Assembly (NCBI GenBank): GCA_000697335.1
Contig: JNEM01010828.1
Span: forward strand, 1 to 11,467
DNA length: 11,467 bases
Reading direction: 5' to 3'
Source of the DNA: Conidiobolus incongruus B7586
Taxonomy: Eukaryota; Entomophthoromycota; Entomophthoromycetes; Entomophthorales; Conidiobolaceae
Part shown: positions 1 through 10,095 of the stretch, piece by piece
Layout of the letters: the number at the start of each line of letters is the position of its first letter
Position numbering within the stretch: the first letter of the stretch is position 1
Made by a program: the position numbers and the translations under genes
Notes under the pieces: generated by a model
Database searches by the model: none
Seen by the model: the letters and a program-made list of their open reading frames with translations, nothing else
Told to the model about the DNA's origin: nothing

Positions 1-77
1 TTGATCACTATTTGGTTTAAGCATGATTAAATTAAACAACCAATTTTAAAAAGTTAATTTTTTAATCAAAAAAACTA

Positions 78-103
<26 letters not shown>
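78..103. repeat. (AT)13 microsatellite
   Basis: This is an uninterrupted AT dinucleotide run of 26 nt. Such runs change length easily and often cause assembly uncertainty. No function is implied. Confidence 0.97.
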
Positions 104-109
<6 letters not shown>

Positions 110-340
110 TATATAATTTCCTATTAACTTTGTATATATTTATTCATTTCAAACTAATAATATGTTTGAAAAATCAGAAATTAAAAAATTTCCCATTATT
201 TCAAATTCAAGGTAATACAATAATTTGATAATAAAAATTTCAAAAAAGAATTCAAAATAAGTAAAAAATTGATAATTATTGATATAAGTAAAATATTGTA
301 ATATATTTTTTTCCTTCTTTGAACGTAATAATATATTAAT

Positions 341-368
341 ATATAATATATAATATATAATATATAAT
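341..368. repeat. Tandem repeat, 7-nt unit ATATAAT, four copies
   Basis: Four perfect head-to-tail copies of ATATAAT are followed by a partial fifth copy. The repeat is flanked by related AT-only sequence. It is a minisatellite-like simple repeat with no sign of function. Confidence 0.9.
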
Positions 369-1029
369 ATTATAAATCATCTTGTTAATAGATACATAAA
401 CTTTAAAGTTTATCTTATATGTCTTCCGTACTCAAATTTATACACCACTATCTGACTACCAGTGTATTTTATTAAATTTATTGTAAATATATATATTTCA
501 ATTTTGTTTATAAAATTATTAAAATATCAATATTTTAAGTTTTAAATTAATAAAAATATTATTGATTAAGTTGAATATTAAATAAAATCATTTAAATATA
601 AATTTCAAATATTAATAATTAAAGGTTAATTATTAATATAATTATTTAATATAATAAGGTAAATATATTATAATGTTAATATTTTAATATTTCAAAAATT
701 AATTTGTTTATATTTATATTAATTGAATTAGAAATCTAATATTCAATATTTAGAGTAATTTTAAAAATATAGAGAAATGATTAATTGAAATATAAATGTT
801 ATACTGGTATTATGAATTTTATATATTAAATTGACACAAGTCGTAAGTATAAATATGATATAAATTTATCTAATTTTTATAACTCATACTCAATTAAATG
901 AGTATTTAATTCTATTGATTAATCGAACTTTGATTGTTATGAATGAAATATAAAAGTGTTAGAATATAAAATATTTTAACATTTTAAATGAAATGTGTGA
1001 AGAATTTGTAAATAATGATGAGTTAAATA

Positions 1030-1500
1030 GCTTAGATAAATTTTTTGAAACAAGGAATAGATAAGTGATTTGAATAAAAGTATTTAATCTTGAGCATATG
1101 ATAGGAAGATCCATTTTGTGGATGTTATTGATTGATGATGATACTAAAGCCTTTTATACTAGTTTATAGAATTATAAGTCAACAGAATAATCATGGGTCT
1201 AGTATAATTGATAGTTAATGAATTATCCATTATCATCATCGGTGAATCCAGTGGAAATATTGAATAATAAAATGTAAGGCAGTCAGATGAGCTAAATTGA
1301 TCAGTTGATTGGCTTTTAAGTTTGAATTCAAGATTCATATTCTCAATCCCATAACCTATGAATTTGTAATTGTATTTGAATGGATGAAAGAATGAAATGC
1401 GAGAATTTGAAATCATCTTGACGCACACCATTTATACAGTAAGTGACTATGTCATCAATATAAACAGCAATAAATTTAACGACTGTTTGTTTAATTTAAT
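1030..1500 (-). mobile_element. Decayed Ty1/copia-type LTR retroelement fragment (reverse transcriptase part)
   Basis: On the minus strand, the segment at about 1477-1445 encodes a hydrophobic stretch with a YIDD box, the form of the catalytic YxDD motif typical of Ty1/copia reverse transcriptases. Further along the same strand (about 1320-1040) there are short stretches resembling the later part of the copia reverse transcriptase: the segment rich in Asp, Pro and Met, and the Tyr-Arg/Ile-Gly-Ser-Leu region. Only this internal part is visible. I find no gag, integrase, convincing RNase H or LTR. The copy is clearly broken in several places and is best read as an old fossil. The family call rests on motif order and spacing read by eye. 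The left end is uncertain, and the right end stops just before the LPD1 start codon. Confidence 0.6.
1308..1312 (-). promoter_or_regulatory. Possible inverted CCAAT box upstream of LPD1
   Basis: ATTGG on the plus strand is CCAAT on the minus strand, about 200 nt before the LPD1 start codon. In yeast, CCAAT boxes bound by the HAP complex activate respiratory and TCA-cycle genes, LPD1 among them. The pentamer is common by chance and here lies inside the retroelement relic, so this is only a suggestion. No clear TATA box is visible closer to the gene; the nearest candidate is a weak AATATAAA near 1457. Confidence 0.2.
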
Positions 1501-1511
1501 AGTACTCAAAA

Positions 1512-3284
<1,773 letters not shown>

Positions 3285-3766
3285 ACAATCTAAATCTAAA
3301 AATAATGAATTAATTAAATCAATATAATTTTCTTAAAAGAACCATTTATCATTTTTATTACTTGTGATTAGATGTGATTTACCTTTTTCTTTCGTCATAA
3401 TCTATTTTTAACATCATATTTTAGTTTAGTTTTATTAATTATTCTTAACAAATGTATCTAATTACAAAATAGAGCTTGTATTTAAAAATAATTTCATAAT
3501 TTATAGTTAATATTTAATATATTAAATCATATATATTTTTGATTTACCGATAAAAAGCGTAACCTATCATTTTTATTTTGTGAGGAATAGCTGGAACCAA
3601 TAGTTAACATAATTGTTCAATATTTTGGACTAATTTAAACTAATTTTGATATGTTGATATTAAAATTGGATTAAATGATAAAATTTCCCACAATTTTAAT
3701 TATTTTAATTTTAATATATAATAGTGAGGGATCAAAAGTCATTTATTTATTAATAATAAAATTAAT
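3285..3766. other. Intergenic region: LPD1 3' end and CDC123 upstream region
   Basis: No gene is seen in these 482 nt. The first part should hold the LPD1 3' UTR and polyadenylation site; it is A/T-rich but has no canonical AATAAA placed to decide the site. Nearer CDC123 there is a CCAAT pentamer at 3597-3601 and a TATATAATA-like stretch at about 3715-3723, some 45-50 nt before the start codon. Either could serve as a promoter element, but both words are frequent in sequence this AT-rich. Confidence 0.6.
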
Positions 3767-5077
3767 ATGGAAGAGGCAATAGATATTCAATTTCCAAAAT
3801 TAAGTAAAAATGATATACTGGAATTTTCATTCCCTAATTGGTATCCAAAATACAAAAATATTAGTTTAAAGGGTTCTTTTATCAAATTATCACCTGAAAT
3901 TATTCAATATTTGAATGATGATAGAATATTTTTACCTGAAGACAAATCTAATAATGATAGGTAACCATTTATGCTAATTTAATATAGTATTAATATTGAT
4001 GTAATAAGATTAGTGATGACAATGTAACTGAATCTGAATGCAGTGAAGAAGAGGAAGAAGAAGAGGAAGATCAAGTATGATATTATTCAATATTATATTA
4101 TTGGTAATAATAATAATAATTTAACATCTCAGGAGGAGACAAATATTCCAGACCTTGGTGAATTAAAACAGAAAGTTGAAGATATTATCCAATTATACGG
4201 AGGTACCATATTTCCTAAGCTAAATTGGAGCTCACCTAAAGTATATATTATGTACCAAGTAGCTAATCATAAAATTGATTAATATGATGATATAATAGGA
4301 TGCAGTTTGGATTACTTTGCAAAAGAATTTAAAATGTAGCAATTTAAACGATATTTTATTGGTGCTAAAGAGCTCAGATGCTATTAACCATGATTTGAAT
4401 CGAGTTTTCTTAAATTGTACAGATTATAATGACAAAGATCCTAAGTTTGATGATTACTATTTGGTATTAAAAGAATGGTATGACTTAAACCCTGCTATGG
4501 AGTTCCGTTGTTTTGTAATCAATAGAGAGTTAAAAGGTAAAGTATTATCTAATTGTTTTTAATTAATTCTAATATCAGTTTTAGGAGTATGTCAGAGAGA
4601 TTATAATTTTTATCCATTTTTATTAGATATAAAGGATAGTATATTGAACAATATCATTGAATTCTTTAATATTCATCTAAAAGACCAAATTCATAATATC
4701 AATTGTAAGATTAAAGAATTTATCCGTATAAAATGATATTGATTGATTGAATTTATAGATGTATTTGATATTTATCAAATTAAGAAATCTGGTACTATTA
4801 AGTTAGTAGATTTAAATCCATGTAGTTCAATTACAGAGCCTTTGCTATTTGATTGGAATGAGTTACTATCAGGTATATATATTAAAATCAACATAATTAT
4901 ATATCTAATATTTAAAACTATCCAGGTGATAATGAATTAGAGATTAGAGTGGTTAAATCTGAATCTGAAGCGAATTTATCTAGAGCAACTAGATATTTGA
5001 CCAATCAATACCCTCAAGAGTTGACAGCGACCAATTATTATGACAGCCTTCAACAATTATCTAATTTACAATTATAG
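3767..5077 (+). CDS. CDC123: Cdc123/D123 family eIF2 assembly chaperone, seven exons
   Basis: Cdc123 is a cytosolic ATP-grasp-fold protein that binds eIF2-gamma and promotes eIF2 complex assembly, and so translation initiation. Exons: 3767-3960, 4014-4074, 4133-4240, 4299-4536, 4579-4704, 4759-4872, 4926-5077. The six introns are 42-58 nt and all GT-AG, and every junction keeps frame to give 330 aa (yeast about 360, human about 336). Visible family blocks in order are: the N-terminal W-x-P-x-Y region (25-28); an acidic linker encoded by exon 2 (66-85); FPKLNWSSPKDAVW (112-125), split by intron 3; the LLVLKSSD block (141-148); MEFRCF (188-193); GVCQRD (203-208); VFDIY (244-248); and VDLNP (259-263), with Asp260 and Asn262 placed as expected for metal/ATP binding. 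The exon 5 acceptor at 4578 was preferred over 4584 because it restores spacing to the family's LIGISQR block. The canonical IS before QR is VC here. The gene is AT-rich but intact. Confidence 0.93.
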
Positions 5078-6216
5078 ATTTGTATTAAACTTGAATATAT
5101 CATCTTAATTTGCATTGAAATTAATCAATTTATATTCCATTTAAATTATAAATACAAGATTGTTTATATTGATATTAACATTAATATAAATATGTTTATA
5201 TTAAATTTTAATTTATCATTATGAAAATAGATTTAAATTTATCAAAAAAAACAATTATACATTCTTAATAAAAAAATTAATACTTAAAAATATATTTATT
5301 ATTATAACTGTTAAAATATAAAATTTTTAATCAAAATTAGAAGGGAGAATAATAATCAAAATGATTAATAAAATCAAAAATATTTTACAATTAATTGATA
5401 TTTAAATCAGTAAACAAAATAACATATTTTTATTAATGTTACTTAATTCTGGTTAATCTTGTTAAAATTTCAATTATCAAATTATATAAGTTAAAAAATT
5501 AAATATAATTAATTATCAATTAATATTAAAGTCAAGGTGTTTTTAAATATGTCTTAATTAAGGATTTGTTAAAAGTTATAGTATAAAATAATTAAATGGG
5601 TAGAATATTTTGGAAATAATAATATCATATTGTTTTGGTAATTAGTAATTAATACGATTGGTAATGCTTTTTATAATATTTATTTTGGAGTAACAATTAC
5701 AATCAACTTTATAATGATGATATATTATTTTAACAAAAACCTTAATTAATAATATTCATGCTATTAGATATATAGATTTAGAAAAAACATAATAATAAAT
5801 ATTAGTTCAAAGGCTATGAAATCTTTTTACATAAGATATACAGTCTTGACTCTCAAGGATCTATAGCTATTTACATTTAACACGAACTGTAGTTGAGTGA
5901 GTGACTTTTAAAATTTATTTCCTTTATTATTTAATATTCTTGATTTATTTTGATCAACTATAATATATTTTCATTTTATCAAAGAGATACCCCATTAATT
6001 GACTGATATTTTTAACATTTAATCAATTAAATTATAAATATTTTATCAGCTTTAATTTGTATAATTTAAACTAATATTGAATAAAATTGTGATTTGATGT
6101 TCTAAAATGAATAGTTATATTGGATACCAATATGCAATATATTTAATTTTTATGAAAATTTTCAATTTTAAGAATGCAAAATAATAAATGCTGTTTAATG
6201 GTGTTAGTTTTGTTCA

Positions 6217-6447
6217 AGGATTATTAAGAATTCCTTTTTTATACCAAAAAACAGTCAAGCAGTTCCCAGATCGCTGATCACTTGAAATTTGGTGAATCAA
6301 ATGAGTGTGGATATTACTATAAGGAGTTTTAATTATGAATTTATACCATATTAATGCATTTTTAATACTTTTTTTCAGCAAGTAATTATTATTGAGAATT
6401 TGGTTAAAATTAATTAATCTGTATGGTATACGGGATTGGATATATTT
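6217..6447 (-). other. Open frame without ATG, possible decayed coding remnant
   Basis: The minus strand is open for 77 codons between two TGA stops, with no in-frame ATG. The predicted peptide contains Trp, Cys and His and is less Lys/Asn/Ile-dominated than the random translations around it, with a central stretch including SSDQRSGNCLTVFWYKKG. I do not recognise a family. At this AT content about one such open stretch is expected by chance in a window this size, so length alone is not evidence. It could be the remnant of a transposon or a lost gene, or chance. Confidence 0.2.
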
Positions 6448-7326
6448 TCAATAATTCCATTCGATTTACTTTCAAAAAGAGTCAAAGATAATATCATTTT
6501 TACATTTTAATGCTAATATCTTACATATTTAATCCAATAAGAGTAAGATGAATATTATAAAACATTATATTAAATCTCAAATTAAATAATGTACAATTGA
6601 TTGAAATATGAATGTATAAAAACCATTGAATATACAATATTAAATGAAAAATAGTAATAAGGTGTTCAATTAAAAAACTGAAAGATATATTTCTTATTAA
6701 GTATTATAATTGATATCCAAAATTGTTTAAATGATTTTATAAATTATAATATATTTAATATATTAAAATTATGTTCATTTTATTTTTTTGTGGTTAAATA
6801 TCACAAATAATAAAATAAGGAGATTTTTTTGTGAAATTTATGAAATCAAAATGCCAAAAGAATTCAATATTAAAGCCAAATAACCAATCAGTTAGTCAAG
6901 GTTTAATTAAAATTATACAGCATATTAATTCCAATTTTAATTATTTTAATTACTATTAAACATTATCTATTCCCTTATAAAGCAAGTTACATCCGATTAT
7001 TTTTCAATTAATAGCCAATATTTTATAGAAATAATTCCGAAAGATAGAGTATAAAAGATATTATAGTTTCAAGTTTGTTGATTTTAACTCAATTATCATG
7101 AATACTCATATCGTTTCACTCATAATACAATTATTATCACTCTTTGTATATGAATAAATCACATATCCCTATTTAATTAAATATTTTAACGTTTTCATAA
7201 TTAAAATTAATTTTATTTTATTTTGCATAAATTATAATTATTAATTTGAATTTAAATTTAATTAATAAAAAAATTATTAAAAATTTATTTGATTACTTAA
7301 TATAGAAAATTCAAATATTTTCAAAT

Positions 7327-7360
7327 ATTATTATTATTATTTATTTATTATTATTATTAT
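7327..7360. repeat. Interrupted ATT trinucleotide repeat
   Basis: ATT/TTA units run for 34 nt with a small interruption of TTTA in the middle. The run is preceded by TTTTCAAAT, a lead-in that resembles the one before the repeat at 7821. Confidence 0.9.
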
Positions 7361-7820
7361 AATTCATTTTATTATGTAAACTAATTATCCAATAAATTTC
7401 CTAAAAATGACTCAATCATTAGCAATACTTTTATATATTTATCAATATTATTAAATAATATTCATTATTTGAATCATGAAATAAACTTGATTAATTAAAT
7501 ATTGATAATAGATATTTGATTATAAAATTATAGTGTTAAAACTCAGGTTTTGTTAATTTTATATTGTAAAATATTAAATTAATTAATTTTAATTTTTAAT
7601 TTTAAATATATATAGTTCAGAATATTACCACAAAAAATTTATTCATTAGTCCAAATTGAAAGTTGATGCTATTATTTGAAAATAGTAAATTAGTAACTGA
7701 ATAAAATATAAGGTATTTCACTTATTCAATTATATTTAATAAATTGTTATAACTCCGCAAATTTTAATATGTTTAATTTTATCAAAAAAAATATCTGAAG
7801 TTGATTTCTATATTTTCAAA

Positions 7821-7841
7821 TTATTATTATTATTATTATTA
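7821..7841. repeat. (TTA)7 microsatellite
   Basis: Seven perfect TTA units follow TATTTTCAAA and precede AAAATAG. The orientation is the same as in the other TTA repeats of this window. Confidence 0.95.
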
Positions 7842-8100
7842 AAATAGATTGAATATTAAATTACTTTATTTGGTAATTTTTTTATTTACAACTTTAATTT
7901 TATCCATTAAACTGAAAGTCAATTTTAAGGTTAATATAAATAAATGATGTTTTATTTATCGTTTGTTTTAAATATCTTATATGTATTATTATTTATTTAA
8001 TCAATATTTTCTTATTAAATTTTAATAATATTATAAATATTTATTTTATTTTATTTGATTAGATATTGTTCTCTAATATAGGAAAATATAATTCAATTAA

Positions 8101-8640
8101 TGGATATGATGTGGTGAAATTGAATAATTCAGAGGTGAAAATTAAATATGATATTAATTGAATTCGGAGTCAAATATAATAGTGATGAATATTGAGAGTA
8201 GTTTGATAGAATATAATAGAATAATAATGATTAAGTATATATAAATTTGATCAATTATTTATATAATGTCTTGTATTTTGATAGATGTCATCAATATGAT
8301 AATATGTAAAAAAATGATAAATTGATGATTGAATAAAATCTATTTAAAGGTAATTTTAATTATAGAGATTAAGCCAATCAATTTTGATGAGATGTAAATT
8401 GGTTAAAGATTAGGAATATGAAGGGGTTGGAGGAGAGGGAGAGCTGAATGCCCTAATTAGGAAATGAATTGATCACTTTTAAAAAATGTGGGTGGAAATA
8501 CATCGGAGATCAAATTTCAATAGATCAAAATAATGAGAGAGAAATTTATTCAATAGTATATGCTTTTATAATTGCTTTAAGTCATTATTAGAAATTAAAT
8601 TAGGGAGGTAGATGGATAAATATGTAATGAATAGTAATAT
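8101..8640. other. Block with strong G-over-C skew on the plus strand
   Basis: Counting by eye over these 540 nt gives about 106 G and 26 C on the plus strand, and 23 G against 4 C in 8401-8460 alone, which contains a GA-rich run near 8421-8444. The skew vanishes at about 8640, and the homeobox gene downstream is C-rich on the same strand. Both strands are closed by stops. It could be a long transcribed leader or non-coding RNA, a decayed element, or a mutational footprint. Confidence 0.55.
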
Positions 8641-8668
8641 TAATTAAAATAATCAATATTTCCCTTAT

Positions 8669-8682
8669 TGAGCGTTTGCTCA
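8669..8682. promoter_or_regulatory. Dyad TGAGCGTTTGCTCA upstream of the homeobox gene
   Basis: A perfect 5-bp inverted repeat (TGAGC/GCTCA) around GTTT lies about 100 nt before the TATA box and is one of the few GC-containing words nearby. Symmetric sites like this are typical of dimeric DNA-binding proteins. No specific factor is recognised, and a 5-bp dyad can arise by chance. Confidence 0.25.
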
Positions 8683-8781
8683 TAGGTTTGTTTAATACAT
8701 ATTAAATTAAGTTTTAATTAATCAGTACAAAATAAGTTAATTTCTTTATTAATCTAAGAGTCATAATCATATCATCATCCT

Positions 8782-8788
8782 TATATAA
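8782..8788 (+). promoter_or_regulatory. TATA box of the homeobox gene
   Basis: TATATAA sits 53 nt before the start codon and is followed by a short, pyrimidine-rich leader that is less AT-rich than the upstream DNA. The spacing implies a short 5' UTR of roughly 20-30 nt. The octamer AAGCGCTT (8787-8794) overlaps its downstream edge and is palindromic. Confidence 0.65.
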
Positions 8789-8840
8789 GCGCTTCATTCG
8801 CCTTATCATTCTCTCAATTCTGAATTTCACTCTATTCACA

Positions 8841-9311
8841 ATGAGTTCTTGTCAAACCTCCACTTTCAAAGTTTATCCTTCTCCTCCCTTCCCAAAGCAT
8901 GAGCTTCCTTTTATCCCTTCCTCAGATCCTTGCTATACCCAGCATCCTACTAATAACAATTTTCCCAGTGGTGCTTCCTCAGACGATATATGTGATACTT
9001 CTTCTCTAACACTTCCTTCTATCAGAGATCTTTTTCCGGATCTTCTGACTCCTGCTTCTGTTCCTTCATTCAGACCAACCAAATTTTATAATAAAACCAT
9101 GGACAATGTCAATCATCACACTGTCAAGCCCAGACGTAAACGAGTTGGTCCCGCTCAACTCAAGAAATTAACTGACATGCTGAATCTAACCCAGTTTCCC
9201 ACTTATGAGCAGCGTCATCAACTTGCGAAGGAGTTGCATATGACTCCACGCTCAGTGCAAATATGGTTTCAGAACAAACGTCAGAATATGAAGCTTATGA
9301 ATCAAGTTTAA
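8841..9311 (+). CDS. Compact homeodomain transcription factor, intronless
   Basis: This is a nuclear DNA-binding protein of 156 aa. Residues 95-154 form a typical 60-residue homeodomain without a TALE insertion. In homeodomain numbering, Arg5 is R99, Leu16 is L110, Val45 is V139, Trp48 is W142, Phe49 is F143, Gln50 is Q144, Asn51 is N145 and Arg53 is R147. The recognition helix reads TPRSVQIWFQNKRQ, a pattern common in fungal Yox1/Phx1-like proteins. A basic patch PRRKR (97-101) opens the domain and can act as a nuclear localisation signal. The N-terminal 94 residues are Ser/Pro/Thr-rich and probably disordered, with a short hydrophobic motif LPSIRDLFPDLL (58-69) that could contact partners. 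The protein ends two residues after the homeodomain, so there is no C-terminal regulatory region. The ATG is the first after the TATA box, with a favourable CACA before it. It lacks introns, unlike the other two genes. The target genes and orthologue cannot be named from sequence alone. Confidence 0.94.
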   Translation: MSSCQTSTFKVYPSPPFPKHELPFIPSSDPCYTQHPTNNNFPSGASSDDICDTSSLTLPSIRDLFPDLLTPASVPSFRPTKFYNKTMDNVNHHTVKPRRKRVGPAQLKKLTDMLNLTQFPTYEQRHQLAKELHMTPRSVQIWFQNKRQNMKLMNQV

Positions 9312-9312
9312 T

Positions 9313-9461
9313 ATAGCTATTATGAACTTGACACATTGCTTTTTCTAATTTCTTCTTGTATTAGTAGGACATTTTTTGTAGATTCTCTAGTATCTGGTCT
9401 TGTACTTTTAACCTATGTACTCTTCGACTCATCAAACTCAAGTTCATTTAGCAATAGCTAT
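9313..9461 (+). other. Long imperfect inverted repeat (potential hairpin) at the start of the homeobox 3' UTR
   Basis: The 18 nt at 9313-9330 (ATAGCTATTATGAACTTG) are complementary to 9439-9447 plus 9453-9461, with a 5-nt bulge (9448-9452) and one further A-T pair inside. A 106-nt, pyrimidine-rich loop lies between the arms. The left arm begins two bases after the TAA stop, so the structure would form in the mRNA 3' UTR. The outer word ATAGCTAT is itself palindromic, so it also reads as a direct repeat flanking the inner ATGAACTTGA/TCAAGTTCAT inverted repeat; a small inserted element is the alternative. Confidence 0.5.
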
Positions 9462-9517
9462 TTACTAACGAATTCAAATTAAGTGAATAGATCGCTCTAT
9501 TAAAATTTAATAATATT

Positions 9518-9541
9518 TTATTATTATTATTATTATTATTA
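9518..9541. repeat. (TTA)8 microsatellite
   Basis: Eight perfect TTA units are followed by AAA. It is the longest perfect TTA run in the window and lies about 200 nt after the homeobox stop codon. Confidence 0.95.
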
Positions 9542-10055
9542 AAATTATTTTGTATTAAATAAAATAAATTATTTAAACTTTTATATTAAATTTGTTCATT
9601 TGATAACCTCAAACAGCTATTTTACTATTAAAACCTATCCATTTTAATTAATAAATTTAATTTAATCGTCATATGCTTATTAGTCACTTTTTAATTGTCA
9701 CTATTTTTATCTTTATTAATAATAATTAAATATGATTGTTATAATATTTAATTAATATTTTTATTCTTTTAAAATTATATTAAATTTATTAGAATTATTA
9801 TTTTGATTAAATAATTATAATTACGGAAAGTATTGACCATATTAGGAAATTAAAAAAGTCCATAATTGGAATAAATTTAAAAATGGAATTTTAGTTGTAA
9901 ATAATTTAAATCAATTTCATTATTATCATTATTATTATTTTTCATGAATTTAATTTAATTTAATTCAAATTAAAAATAATGCTTTAAAAGGTTAAATTTC
10001 AATATTCAGAATTTGGGTCCAAATTGTTTATTGATTGATGATAATATCAAATGAA

Positions 10056-10095
10056 TTATTTAATGATAATTAATTTATTAATTATCATTAAATAA
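10056..10095. repeat. Perfect 40-nt palindrome
   Basis: Nineteen-base arms are perfectly complementary around a two-base TT centre, including one G-C pair in each arm. The sequence can form a cruciform in DNA or a stable hairpin if transcribed. It is not beside a gene end that would make it an obvious terminator. In AT-rich DNA short palindromes are common, but 19 perfect pairs is long. Confidence 0.9.

Larger units (their letters stand above)
1..1029. other. AT-rich intergenic DNA, no gene seen
   Basis: All six frames are closed by frequent stops, and I see no conserved protein motif or RNA gene. The stretch is mostly A/T with short homopolymer and dinucleotide runs. A slightly more complex patch at about 420-470 gives no recognisable peptide on either strand. 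The right-hand part, from about 960, has more G than C, like the neighbouring copia relic, so the relic may begin earlier than I have marked. Confidence 0.7.
5078..8780. other. 3.7-kb AT-rich gene-poor region
   Basis: I find no supportable gene, tRNA or rRNA in this gap between CDC123 and the homeobox gene. Stops are dense in all frames. Patches of more complex sequence stand out at about 5820-5910 and 6190-6450, and a G-rich, C-poor block fills about 8100-8640; the latter two are listed separately. The first hundred or so bases should contain the CDC123 3' UTR. The size of the gap compared with 482 nt between the first two genes suggests decayed insertions or long regulatory DNA. Confidence 0.65.

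Noticed and set aside
886-905. Short inverted repeat ATACTCA...TGAGTAT
   Set aside because: A 7-bp dyad with no neighbouring gene; this is within chance for the region.
1159-1431. Minus-strand 90-aa open frame as an independent gene
   Set aside because: It overlaps the copia relic and resembles parts of it; it is better read as part of that fossil than as a host gene.
4579-4584. Using the acceptor at 4584 as the main CDC123 exon 5 start
   Set aside because: It drops two residues that the family has before the QR block; the acceptor at 4578 keeps the usual spacing. It is kept only as a possible minor variant.
3767-4940. Four separate small proteins on the plus strand (65, 79, 81 and 65 aa)
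   Set aside because: Each contains part of the conserved Cdc123 sequence and runs into a short GT-AG intron; splicing yields one continuous protein.
6180-6340. Possible tRNA or small structured RNA suggested by GTTCAAGGATT and nearby GC-containing words
   Set aside because: No cloverleaf arms or matching acceptor stem can be drawn around it.
6776-6818. Imperfect AT-rich hairpin around TGTGGTTAAATATCACA
   Set aside because: Only about 4-5 pairs are convincing, and the rest depends on gaps in T/A runs, as expected by chance in this composition.
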